This document shows positions 8,076-16,800 of a stretch of 64,000 nt of DNA, one piece after another. The stretch is from Paenibacillus sp. J5C2022. Lineage in GTDB: Bacteria > Bacillota > Bacilli > Paenibacillales > Paenibacillaceae. The position numbers and the translations under genes were made by a program. The notes under the pieces are model-generated. The model saw nothing but the letters and a program-made list of their open reading frames with translations, did no database searches and was not told the DNA's origin. The number at the start of each line of letters is the position of its first letter. Position 1 is the stretch's first letter. Location: the NCBI RefSeq assembly GCF_025567625.1, contig NZ_JAOQJC010000007.1, positions 124,001 to 188,000 of the forward strand. The letters are read 5' to 3'.

Positions 8076-10649
8076 TTATTCCTTGATCATCTCGAAATAA
8101 CGTCCCATCCAATAAGGCAAGGTGAAGATGGTGCCTCCTTCGAATACGCCGTTATTATAATTGAAGTTCGGATTGGCTCCGCCCGCTTGGTTATAAGCCG
8201 CGAACGGATTTCCGTTATTTTTCATCAGCGCCCTCTCATCGAAGTCCAGAACATAGTTGGTCTGCTTCCTCTCCTTGTCTCGATCGCCCGGCTCAATATA
8301 GAATACGTCTTGCCGGTTCCAATTCGCGGGGAACGTGATGGGATACTGCGGCATTTTGTACAGATAACGCACCGCCGATTCCAGGTCGATATCCGTTCGT
8401 TCCGGATGAGCGAGCTGATACAGGAATGTGTAGAACGGATTGTGCTCCCGCCCCATATTCTCATACCATTGATCGAATGCAGCCGTAATCAGCTCATGTC
8501 TATCCGGGTCGTTCTCCAGCAATAGGAGGGGATAGATCGAGAACCAGGCAAGCTCCTCATCCGAATAATTAATATACTGCGTCCAGTCGCCGTGAATAGT
8601 TGCGTTCATATTGGAATTGTCTCCAATATCATTGGTGTACGTGTAGCTCTCTTCCGCGACCACCTCGTTGCCATTAACCGCATAGGCATTCGTCGCCTGA
8701 CGGATCAGCCTGCGGTCGATATATTCCAAGGCCAGATCAATATACCCCTTGCCGTTCACGTAAGGCGCTTCCTTGCTGTAGCCACCCTCGAACACCGCAG
8801 CGTACGCTTCCTTATACCTCTGCGCATCGCTCGGATAAGCGCTCTCCGTCACATAGCCCGCCGTCTTCAGCGCCGACATCAGCTCCAGCGCGTTCAGTGG
8901 TCCGTCTTCGAAACCATAGGACAGAGCGTCCTCCTTATCCGCGCTTACGCCTACCTTCGACTGCCACTCCGGCTGCTGCTCCATGACCGCCATATGGTCA
9001 TTGAAGTACTTCGCATACCACTTCGACCACGAAGTCGACTTGCCCGTCGCATCCTCAATATAGTAGTGTCCATTCTTCAGAATGAGATCTGTCATTCGCT
9101 TGGTCGCTTCTTCAATGTAGCCCTTCAGCTCCAGCAACTCAGGGTCTATGCTGTCTGCGACCAGATATTTGTAAGCCGTGAAGAACAGAGCATAGTGTCC
9201 GACCACTTCATCGGATGACGTATCCGCCTTGTACACCACTTGATTCATGTCTATATGTCCGTCCTTAAGCGCTGAGAGCGGAACCAGATCATTGAAAAAC
9301 GCTGGAATGCGCTCGTACACCGGCACCGTCAGCTGGAACAGCGGCTTATTGCCCTCTCCCGTCGACTTGTCTTCAAAGGCCGGGGCGTCATTCGTAGCCG
9401 CCGTAACGACCGGGAGCACTTGATAGACCGGCGTTCCGTCCTCCGTATCCACTTGCGTGCGAATATTCATCCCCAGCTTCTGGCCGTCGGGCCTTGATTT
9501 ATTCAACTCCTCGATGGAATCCGGGCTAAGGCCAAGACCGTTATAATTCATCACCCCATTGCCTTCCGAGGCGAAGATGTTGGAGCCCTTCTTCGTCATG
9601 GAGTCTTTCGTAACGCGCACCATGGAGTAACCGATCGGCTCCCTGTCATCACGCTGCATGCTCGGTATAATGCCATTCGGATTCACATGCTCTTCACCTA
9701 CGAAATGCTGGAACCAAAATCCGTTTTGCCCTTGATAGCCGTACACCGAACCATCTACCGTCTGTGCGTATGAATCGTCAGTCAGCATATAGGAGCGAGC
9801 AGGAAATCCGTTGCCCCTTCCCGAGACGTAGTCAAGCAACAGAACCGCTTTGGTTGCGCGCAGCGCAACCTCCTTTGCCTCCTCTATTTCTTGCTCCTGT
9901 TCATTCGTCGGGTTAGCTCCGTATTGTTCCAATAACGTTGCATACCGGTAAATTTCGCCGATAGCGTACATGCTCGTCCATAGACCGTCATTGTCGTGCG
10001 TCTTGGGGACAGATATAAATTCACCCGTAGGCGAATGGTAATCAATGTAATCTTTAGCCAGGTCATTCTCCTGGAATATAAATGTCGTGTCGGCAATCAT
10101 ATTCAACCGGTTGTTGACGGTTTGATCCAACTCCTCGTACACGATCGTCTTGTCATACATCGTGCGCATCGGCATCGTGATGTGAGTTACGCCGCTGTCC
10201 GTACGGGCCCAGATGCCGCCATTGCCGTCACTGGCCAATCCTGTAATATGATTGTCCCCTCCGTACAGATAACGGGGACCTGCCATATACTGCACGATGT
10301 CTCCAGGATCCTCCTCAGAGAAATTCACCCGCTGCAAGCCATTGTCCGTACCGATCCAGTACACATCGCCTGCATCCCGAACAACGCTGGTAACTCCCTC
10401 AACCGCCGCCAGCGGCAGAAAAGTCAGCGCTTTGTTATCCGTTACCCATTCAATCGTATCTGGCAAAGAAACAGAGCCATTCCTGTAATAAGCCACTTCC
10501 TTCGTCGGCACAGCTTCCAATTGAATCGGCTTGTATGCCGCTGAAGGCAGCTTAGCCGCATGTACCGGCATCGCGACTAGCGTCATCGCAACCGCTATTG
10601 CCAATGCGCCGGCCATCCATTTCCCTCGCTTTGACCATATAGTCATCAT
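8076..10649 (-). CDS. Large secreted protein with regulator-propeller motifs and helical glycosidase-like region
   Basis: An 857-residue exported protein of unknown function. Residues 1-31 are a signal peptide ending PVHAA. Residues about 60-160 hold two regulator-propeller-like repeats (VYWIGTDNGLQRV, IWARTDSGVTHI). The larger remainder is rich in long helices, including the segment THDNDGLWTSMYAIGEIYRYA, which resembles alpha/alpha-toroid sugar-processing enzymes; no catalytic pair can be named. I chose ATG 10649, which has AGGAAAGGGG eight bases upstream; a GTG at 10670 overlaps the previous stop and lacks a site. It follows the SLH gene by 17 bases and is almost certainly co-transcribed and used with it at the cell surface. 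Confidence 0.75.
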   Translation of the reverse strand: MMTIWSKRGKWMAGALAIAVAMTLVAMPVHAAKLPSAAYKPIQLEAVPTKEVAYYRNGSVSLPDTIEWVTDNKALTFLPLAAVEGVTSVVRDAGDVYWIGTDNGLQRVNFSEEDPGDIVQYMAGPRYLYGGDNHITGLASDGNGGIWARTDSGVTHITMPMRTMYDKTIVYEELDQTVNNRLNMIADTTFIFQENDLAKDYIDYHSPTGEFISVPKTHDNDGLWTSMYAIGEIYRYATLLEQYGANPTNEQEQEIEEAKEVALRATKAVLLLDYVSGRGNGFPARSYMLTDDSYAQTVDGSVYGYQGQNGFWFQHFVGEEHVNPNGIIPSMQRDDREPIGYSMVRVTKDSMTKKGSNIFASEGNGVMNYNGLGLSPDSIEELNKSRPDGQKLGMNIRTQVDTEDGTPVYQVLPVVTAATNDAPAFEDKSTGEGNKPLFQLTVPVYERIPAFFNDLVPLSALKDGHIDMNQVVYKADTSSDEVVGHYALFFTAYKYLVADSIDPELLELKGYIEEATKRMTDLILKNGHYYIEDATGKSTSWSKWYAKYFNDHMAVMEQQPEWQSKVGVSADKEDALSYGFEDGPLNALELMSALKTAGYVTESAYPSDAQRYKEAYAAVFEGGYSKEAPYVNGKGYIDLALEYIDRRLIRQATNAYAVNGNEVVAEESYTYTNDIGDNSNMNATIHGDWTQYINYSDEELAWFSIYPLLLLENDPDRHELITAAFDQWYENMGREHNPFYTFLYQLAHPERTDIDLESAVRYLYKMPQYPITFPANWNRQDVFYIEPGDRDKERKQTNYVLDFDERALMKNNGNPFAAYNQAGGANPNFNYNNGVFEGGTIFTLPYWMGRYFEMIKE

Positions 10650-10666
10650 GAAGATATCCCCTTTCC

Positions 10667-12265
10667 TCACTGATAAATATGCGTAACACCCGTCTCCGTT
10701 ATCACGAACACGCCTGCATCCCCATCGGACAGAAGCAGCAGCACTTTATCGTCAAGCAGTTGGCCGCCTTCCTTCGAGTAGCTCTTCATCCTGTTGTTGC
10801 CGAGCGAAATGCTCGTAATGCCTTCATCTGTGCCAATCCACAGCATCGTCCGGTCTTCATTCAATAGCGATGTATTCACCGCCGGCATCGTTGCGAAGAT
10901 AGAAGGCTGCACCTCGAACTGATAATCTACAAAGGTAACGGCATTGGCAAAATCAGGCATAGACACATTCGGATTGGCGATCGACGGCGTGTAAGTAGGG
11001 TCCTCCAAGAAAGCAATATACCTTTTGACGAGTCCTTCCGCGCCATCCGATCCAAACTGTTCCGTCGCTTCCGCATAAGTGTAGTGATCAGGCTCCTTGA
11101 CTGTCCCCGGGTTCGGGTTTGGAGAAGGATAAATAATAATAGGAGACTTGACACTTCCGTCTTCTGTCACGAGCTTGCCCGCAATCTTGGTCTTATTGCC
11201 GTTTAATGCCCATTGTCTTGGAGAGTGCTCGAACACCACGCCAGATGCATGAATGACAGCCGACTCAATCATACCCTTGCCAGACACTTCAACAGCGGCA
11301 TGTGCATGCAATTCCTCTACCGAAGCTTCATTCTCCACTACAAGCTCACTGTCCGAGCGCACGATAATCGTTGACACATGTGTTGTGCCGCTGAGTACAA
11401 CCCTTACAGGCGACAGCGGCTTTAGAATAACCAGCTTGTTCACCATACTATTGGAAATATAAATGCTCTCAGCGCCTCCTCCATTCACAAACAGCGTGCC
11501 TGCAATGTCGGAATCTGATATCGATAAATCCCCATCACCCACACCGGGCGCAATATACATATCCCCTGTTAAATCCATAGCTGCAAACGTTCCTCCAGCC
11601 GTATTGACCACAAGATTATCGCCTGTCACATCCGAATAGCTCTCATGATCGGCAATGAGCCGCCCCATAGCGTTATGGATCATCTTCACCGCTTCCGCGC
11701 GGGACAGCGACTTCTTTGGCAAAAACTCTCCTGCCGGCGTACCTTCCATGTACCCCTTTTCTTTGAGAGCATAAACCGCTTCCTTCGCCCATGACGATAT
11801 GTCATCATCATCCTTGAACAACGAAGTCTCATCATTCGCTGTTGGGACTTGAAATACGCGCTGAACAATAATAGCCGCCTTTTCCCTTGTCAGGTATTCC
11901 AGCGGAGCAATCCTCCTGTCGCCATCGCCAATAATAGCGCCTGAAGCGACAGCCTTGCTTATATCCGCAGCATACCAAGCATCTTGAGGAACATCCTTGA
12001 AGCTCTCGCCGCTTTGCGCTTTATATTGAAATACTCGATTGATAAAGGCAACAAACTCCGCTTTCTTCACCTTCTCATATGGCAGCACTTGCCCGCGCTC
12101 GTTCCCCTTCAACAGGCCAAGCTCCTGCCAGACGGCAATTTCTTCGGATGCCCATTCAGGAATTTCTTCCTTCATCGCTGCAGCGCCTGTTGCAGCCGCG
12201 GACGTCACAGACATTGCGGACACTAATGCGATGAGTACAACCGCTTGCTTCCATTTCCATTTCAT
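10667..12265 (-). CDS. SLH-domain surface protein with C-terminal propeller motif
   Basis: A 532-residue exported protein. After a signal peptide (1-25, ending TSAAATGAAA) come three SLH domains (roughly 35-205; YEKVKKAEFVAFINRVF, LTREKAAIIVQRVF, LSRAEAVKMIHNAM), which bind pyruvylated wall polymer. Residues about 210-380 form a repetitive beta-strand region like the beta-helix found after SLH domains in Paenibacillus. A proline-rich PSPNPNPG linker follows, and the last 70 residues contain MLWIGTDEGITSI and VFVITETGVTHI, the same propeller motifs as the start of the next protein. It is first in a two-gene operon. GGGAGGAAGG precedes the ATG. It probably fixes the pair to the wall. Confidence 0.85.
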   Translation of the reverse strand: MKWKWKQAVVLIALVSAMSVTSAAATGAAAMKEEIPEWASEEIAVWQELGLLKGNERGQVLPYEKVKKAEFVAFINRVFQYKAQSGESFKDVPQDAWYAADISKAVASGAIIGDGDRRIAPLEYLTREKAAIIVQRVFQVPTANDETSLFKDDDDISSWAKEAVYALKEKGYMEGTPAGEFLPKKSLSRAEAVKMIHNAMGRLIADHESYSDVTGDNLVVNTAGGTFAAMDLTGDMYIAPGVGDGDLSISDSDIAGTLFVNGGGAESIYISNSMVNKLVILKPLSPVRVVLSGTTHVSTIIVRSDSELVVENEASVEELHAHAAVEVSGKGMIESAVIHASGVVFEHSPRQWALNGNKTKIAGKLVTEDGSVKSPIIIYPSPNPNPGTVKEPDHYTYAEATEQFGSDGAEGLVKRYIAFLEDPTYTPSIANPNVSMPDFANAVTFVDYQFEVQPSIFATMPAVNTSLLNEDRTMLWIGTDEGITSISLGNNRMKSYSKEGGQLLDDKVLLLLSDGDAGVFVITETGVTHIYQ

Positions 12266-12450
12266 TGGCCTTCCTCCCTCTTTGCATTCCTCAGTACAAA
12301 CACCATTCTCATCTCCTCATCTCGCCTATGCTGCAAGTCCTTCTCGTCAAAGCCAAATCACTTGACAGCGGTTTCAGCAATGCTGTTGTATTAAATGCAC
12401 ACCTCCCACTTTATATACTCGTGTCTAATTTGTAGTAACATTTCATTCAC

Positions 12451-12480
12451 ATTGTATTTATAAACATAACATATTGTCAA
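12451..12480 (-). promoter_or_regulatory. Promoter of the SLH/secreted-protein operon
   Basis: TTGACA (12475-12480) and TACAAT (12451-12456) on the minus strand with an 18-base spacer is a near-consensus SigA promoter. It implies a leader of about 178 bases before the SLH start, which is long; I see no clear riboswitch or leader peptide in it. The whole 12266-12710 stretch is a non-coding divergent control region. Confidence 0.7.
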
Positions 12481-12625
12481 CCTATTCCGGCAATCCCGAC
12501 ACAATAGTATTATTTCCCCGGAAATACGACAAATTCATTGATATAATGCCATAAACGACGTCATTCGACAGTACGGCGCGATAACTAGCCATTATAACAA
12601 ACGATAAGTTACCGCAACAAAATGA

Positions 12626-12655
12626 TTGACAATAGGTAGTGAAGATTAATAATAT
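12626..12655 (+). promoter_or_regulatory. Promoter of the sugar ABC transporter operon
   Basis: TTGACA at 12626-12631 and TAATAT at 12650-12655, spaced 18 bases, lie about 50 bases before the lipoprotein start on the plus strand. The ribosome site AAAAGGGAGTG is just before the ATG at 12711. Confidence 0.6.
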
Positions 12656-12710
12656 TAAGTTACATTGTTACAACAAATTTTCATTCATTATGAAAAGGGA
12701 GTGATGAAAA

Positions 12711-13973
12711 ATGAGAAGGCGGGGGATCTGGCTTGTTGCTCTCATGCTAGCTATCGCTTCAGCAGGCTGCTCCAATGCAAGCAGCGACGAGGTTACTCTT
12801 CGCATTGCCATGGTATCGCCGGGTGAAGGACTGATCAAAGTATGGGAGGACATCGGAGAGCAATTCGAGCAAGAGAATAAAAGCGTAAAAGTAGAGTTCA
12901 TCTTCCAGGACGACGACACTTATCAAACGATTGGCCTGCAAAACTTGCTGAACGGCAAAAATGCTCCTGACCTTTACTTCGAGTGGGCCGGACAGAGGCT
13001 GAAAACAAAAGTCGATGACGGCTTTGCCGCAGATATAACAGATCAACTGCAAAGCTCGGGCTTAAGAGATCAATTTTCCGAAGGCACCTTCAACGGCATG
13101 ATATTTGACGGAAAAACATATATGATTCCAACAGCCGGCGATGTGACCAATGTCATGTTCTACAATAAGAAAATATTCAATGACCTCGGTTTGCAGCCTC
13201 CATCTACTTGGGATGAATTTTTGGAAATCTGTGAAAAAGTGAAAGCAGCCGACATTACGCCGATCGTATCTGGCAACAAGGATCTGTGGCCTGCCGGCAA
13301 CTGGATCGGCCACCTGATTTCCAGAGTTGTCGGGGAACAAGCATACAGTGACGCCCTGCAACTGAAACAGCCATTCAACTCTGCTGATTTTGTTACAGCT
13401 TATGGGTATGTGCAAGAACTTTGGGACAAAGGTTATATCAATGACAGCGTTAACGCGATTGCCGACAATGAAGGGGATATGATGTTCTTCAACGGCCAGG
13501 CGGCGATGCATCCTATAGGAAGCTGGCTAGTGCCAATTGCGGTGGAGGAAGCGCCGAATATAGAGATGGATTACTTCAACCTGCCGGCCATCCCCGGTGG
13601 CAAAGGCGATCTTAACAGTGTAATCGGCGTTCTGAACGGCATGGTCGTCAACAAAAATTCGAAGCATATTGACGAAGCAATCGCATTCATGAAAGTTTAC
13701 AGCTCCGCGGAATCTTCCAAGAAGCTGACCGAAGCCGGCGCCGTTCCAATTACGAAGGACGGCATAGATGAAGAATCTATGCACCCTCTATCCTTGAGCT
13801 TGAATAAACTGATGCAAAATGCCCCGATGCTCGTATCGCCGCCTGACACGGGTTATGACATAGAGGTGGCCAATGCGCTGAACAAAGCAACCTCTCAAGT
13901 GCTGGGCGGCGCCAAGTCGCCGGAAGACGCTTTGGCTGAGGTCGACACCACTGTTGCCCCTCTAAAAAAATGA
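12711..13973 (+). CDS. Sugar ABC transporter substrate-binding lipoprotein
   Basis: A 420-residue family 1 (MalE/UgpB-like) binding protein. The signal peptide ends in lipobox SAGC (Cys20). Recognisable family segments are NLLNGKNAPDLYFEWAG, MIPTAGDVTNVMFYNKKIF and PSTWDEFLEICEKVK, then FFNGQAAMHPIGSW, which lines the sugar site in this family. It delivers an oligosaccharide or monosaccharide to the two permeases just downstream. No ATPase is encoded here, as is usual in this group, where a shared MsmX-type ATPase serves many importers. It is divergent from the SLH operon, so the surface proteins and this importer may act on the same glycan. Confidence 0.93.
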   Translation: MRRRGIWLVALMLAIASAGCSNASSDEVTLRIAMVSPGEGLIKVWEDIGEQFEQENKSVKVEFIFQDDDTYQTIGLQNLLNGKNAPDLYFEWAGQRLKTKVDDGFAADITDQLQSSGLRDQFSEGTFNGMIFDGKTYMIPTAGDVTNVMFYNKKIFNDLGLQPPSTWDEFLEICEKVKAADITPIVSGNKDLWPAGNWIGHLISRVVGEQAYSDALQLKQPFNSADFVTAYGYVQELWDKGYINDSVNAIADNEGDMMFFNGQAAMHPIGSWLVPIAVEEAPNIEMDYFNLPAIPGGKGDLNSVIGVLNGMVVNKNSKHIDEAIAFMKVYSSAESSKKLTEAGAVPITKDGIDEESMHPLSLSLNKLMQNAPMLVSPPDTGYDIEVANALNKATSQVLGGAKSPEDALAEVDTTVAPLKK

Positions 13974-13976
13974 CGA

Positions 13977-14009
13977 AAAGACCGGCGGCGTTCATACTCG
14001 CCGGTCTTT
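13977..14009 (+). terminator. Intercistronic terminator/attenuator after the binding-protein gene
   Basis: A perfect 11-bp stem (AAAGACCGGCG with CGCCGGTCTTT) and an 11-base loop begin three bases after the lipoprotein stop. Placed between binding protein and permease genes, it should reduce permease transcription and so keep binding protein in excess, a common arrangement. Confidence 0.75.
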
Positions 14010-14038
14010 CTGCTTAAACGTACCCTGGAGGTGGGCAG

Positions 14039-14914
14039 ATGTCCCGAAAACTTATCACTCCTTATCTATTCATCGCACCAGCGCTTCTGCTGTTCGGTTT
14101 TACGATCCTGCTCCCCATCGTGATGACTTTCGCCTTCAGCTTCTATGACTGGAACGGCTATGGCGAGATGACCTTCACCGGCATGGATAACTATGCCCGG
14201 GCGCTGCAGGACCGTGTGTATTTGGATTCGTATGGACACATTTTGATCTATATCGTCTCAACCGTCTTTCTGGAAGTTCTCGTCGGGCTCGGGCTGGCCG
14301 GCTTAATTACGATGAAGCGCAGAGGCAGCGGATTATTCCGCATCGCCTTCTTCACCCCTGTCATGCTGCCTATGATCGTCGTATCCTTTCTGTGGAAGTT
14401 TGTTTACAACTCCGACTTCGGACTGATCAACTCCGTTTTGAGAGCAATCGGGATGGACAGTTGGGCGCAGGTATGGCTCGGCAACCCCGATACAGCTCTG
14501 TTTGCGATCTGCCTCGTCTCCGGATGGGTATACGCCGGCTTCTATATGACGATTTTTTATTCCGGCATTCAACGCATTCCTAAGGACATCTATGAATCCG
14601 CCTATCTCGACGGCGCAAGCGAACGTGCAATTTTTTTCAGTATCAAAATCCCGATGATAAAAGGATTAATCAGCACAGGCACGATGCTTTGCGTGCTTAC
14701 CGGCTTCCAGGCATTCGACCTGTTCTATGTCATGACAAACGGAGGGCCTTACAGCTCGACGGAAATTGTTACGACTTATCTCATTAAAGTCGTCTTTAGC
14801 CATATGAGCATCGGTTATGGCTCCGCGCTGGCTGTCATCATGACCCTTGTCATCGCAATTATCGGTTTCATTGCCAGTAAGCTGCAGCGCAAGGAGAGCG
14901 CGTTGGAGTATTGA
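14039..14914 (+). CDS. Sugar ABC transporter permease (MalF/UgpA type)
   Basis: A 291-residue membrane protein with six predicted helices. The binding-protein-dependent transport loop reads PKDIYESAYLDGASERAIFFSIKIP in shorter overlapping parts around residues 180-205, the EAA motif that contacts the ATPase. The N-terminus SRKLITPYLFIAPALLLFGF is typical of the first permease of carbohydrate uptake transporter family 1. GGAGGTG lies six bases before the ATG. It pairs with the permease that follows 18 bases later. Confidence 0.93.
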   Translation: MSRKLITPYLFIAPALLLFGFTILLPIVMTFAFSFYDWNGYGEMTFTGMDNYARALQDRVYLDSYGHILIYIVSTVFLEVLVGLGLAGLITMKRRGSGLFRIAFFTPVMLPMIVVSFLWKFVYNSDFGLINSVLRAIGMDSWAQVWLGNPDTALFAICLVSGWVYAGFYMTIFYSGIQRIPKDIYESAYLDGASERAIFFSIKIPMIKGLISTGTMLCVLTGFQAFDLFYVMTNGGPYSSTEIVTTYLIKVVFSHMSIGYGSALAVIMTLVIAIIGFIASKLQRKESALEY

Positions 14915-14932
14915 AGAAAAGAGGTGCAGAAC

Positions 14933-15808
14933 GTGACAACCGCAGCCATTCACAGAAACGAAAGGAAGGCGGCAGCTTCAGACCGGACACAGCGCTTAGC
15001 TTCCAGAATAGGCTATTATGCTTTCATGATCGTATTGTCCAGCCTGTTTTTCTATCCCATGATCTGGCTTGTGCTCTCTTCCTTCCGGCAGAACAGGGAG
15101 ATATTCGCTTCGCCTTTCCGTCTCCCCAGCGAGATCAATCTGCAGAACTGGGCCGATGCATGGCAAGCCGGCAACATGAACACTTATGCCCAAAACAGCG
15201 TCATCGTCACCGCCTTGACGATTATCGGCATTTTGCTATTCGCCAGCATGGCCGCATTCGCCTTCAGCAAGCTGAAGTTCAAAGGAAGCAAGACGCTTAT
15301 GCTGCTGTTCGTATTTGGCCTGTTCATGCCGCTGCAATCTTTCATCATTGCACAGAGCTATATTTTCGACCAACTTAACTTGAAGGACAGCTATATGGGG
15401 CTCATTTTGCCTTATATCGGCGTCGGGCTGCCGCTGGCCATTTTCCTGCTTAAGGCTTATCTGGACTCCGTCCCCCGCGAGCTAATGGAAGCGGCCAAGA
15501 TCGACGGCTGCGGCGAAGCAACGTTGTTCGCCCGCGTCATCTTCCCTTTGCTCATTCCGAGCATGGCAACGGTGGGCATTTTCTCTGCTTTGAATACCTG
15601 GAACGAGCTGCTGCTTGCGATGCTCTATATTCAGAACGACGAGCTCAAGACGATTCCCGTCGGTCTGCTCGCCTTCTCCAGCCGGTATATGACAGATTAC
15701 AAGCTGTTGTTCTCCGCACTCGCGATCATCACCATTCCGATGATTATTTTGTATATTTTCTTCCATCGCTATATCGTCGCGGGACTGACAGAAGGGGCAT
15801 TGAAGTAA
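14933..15808 (+). CDS. Sugar ABC transporter permease (MalG/UgpE type)
   Basis: A 291-residue membrane protein with six predicted helices and the EAA loop PRELMEAAKIDGCGEATLF. The second helix region MIWLVLSSFRQNREIF is characteristic of MalG-type subunits. The likely start is GTG at 14933, eight bases after AGAGG; the in-frame GTG at 14924 overlaps that ribosome site. It is the last gene of the importer operon and completes the heterodimeric channel. Confidence 0.92.
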   Translation: MTTAAIHRNERKAAASDRTQRLASRIGYYAFMIVLSSLFFYPMIWLVLSSFRQNREIFASPFRLPSEINLQNWADAWQAGNMNTYAQNSVIVTALTIIGILLFASMAAFAFSKLKFKGSKTLMLLFVFGLFMPLQSFIIAQSYIFDQLNLKDSYMGLILPYIGVGLPLAIFLLKAYLDSVPRELMEAAKIDGCGEATLFARVIFPLLIPSMATVGIFSALNTWNELLLAMLYIQNDELKTIPVGLLAFSSRYMTDYKLLFSALAIITIPMIILYIFFHRYIVAGLTEGALK

Positions 15809-15981
15809 TGGATGCATGGCAAAAAAGAATAAGGACGTGCCTGACCGCACCATCATCAGCTTGAAGCAAGAGCTGGCATCTGCAGCATGGGAACCTGAGC
15901 GATACGGTTGGTAGGGGATATGGTATAGTAATAAGATGTGCGGAGTCGCACCGTCCCCCACTCCCTCGACTGGAGGCTTCC

Positions 15982-16800
15982 ATGAATCAACTTCGAAAAG
16001 GAAAACGACTGCTCAAAACCGCTGTTGCGGTATATATAACCGCCGAAATATGCTATCTGCTGGGCTGGCCGATGATATTCGCCGTCATAGCGGCCATCGT
16101 CTCTATCGAGCCTACCGTACACGCATCCGTCTCCAAAGGATGGATACGCATTCCCTCGACCGCAATCGGCGCTGCCTTCGCCATGCTGTTCGACGCCTGG
16201 CTCGGACCGCAGCCGATTACTTTCGCTTTGTCGGCATTGGCGACCATCTATGTCTGCTATCGCCTCGGCTGGAGGGATACGATCGTCGTCGCCACATTAA
16301 CGGCCGTCAACATGATTCCGCTGACCGATCATCACTTCCTGATCAATTTCTTTATACGTCTCGGCACGACAATGACCGGCGTCATCGTCTCCGCGCTTGT
16401 CAACTATCTGCTCTTCCGGCCCAATTACACCGCAGAGCTTCGCAGCATGTTCGGCGGGCATGTTCCGCGCATGCTGGAACTGTCTCGCCAAGCGCTTCGC
16501 GGGCAGCATATGCCGAAGCACGCCTTGAAGGACAGATCGTTAAGCGAGTTGGCCACTCTGCTGCAATATCACATCGACGACTTGCGCTTTCGCCGAACCG
16601 ACTTCTCCGATCTGCGGGAAATCGCCGCTCTGCGAAGGGAATTGCGAACGATGCAGCGCATGCAATTCTACATCGAACATAGCCAGAGCAGCCATAATAA
16701 CGAAGAACGGCGCCGCCTGCGCGAGTTGCTGGCGTCCGCCGTCCTTCGGCTTCAAGCATCATCTTATGCTACACATGCTCCAGGTAACGCTCCTTCATAA
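15982..16800 (+). CDS. FUSC/aromatic acid exporter family membrane protein
   Basis: A 272-residue protein with about four to five N-terminal helices (residues 10-160) and a soluble helical tail. The opening KGKRLLKTAVAVYITAEICYLLGWP and the SIEPTVHASVSKGWIRIPST segment match the ArAE_1/DUF939 group of FUSC-like proteins in Firmicutes. Members are thought to export aromatic acids or act in the envelope, but few are tested. CTGGAGG lies just upstream of the ATG and TATAGT at 15924-15929 may be its -10. The 3' end overlaps the convergent isomerase gene by 32 bases. Confidence 0.8.
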   Translation: MNQLRKGKRLLKTAVAVYITAEICYLLGWPMIFAVIAAIVSIEPTVHASVSKGWIRIPSTAIGAAFAMLFDAWLGPQPITFALSALATIYVCYRLGWRDTIVVATLTAVNMIPLTDHHFLINFFIRLGTTMTGVIVSALVNYLLFRPNYTAELRSMFGGHVPRMLELSRQALRGQHMPKHALKDRSLSELATLLQYHIDDLRFRRTDFSDLREIAALRRELRTMQRMQFYIEHSQSSHNNEERRRLRELLASAVLRLQASSYATHAPGNAPS

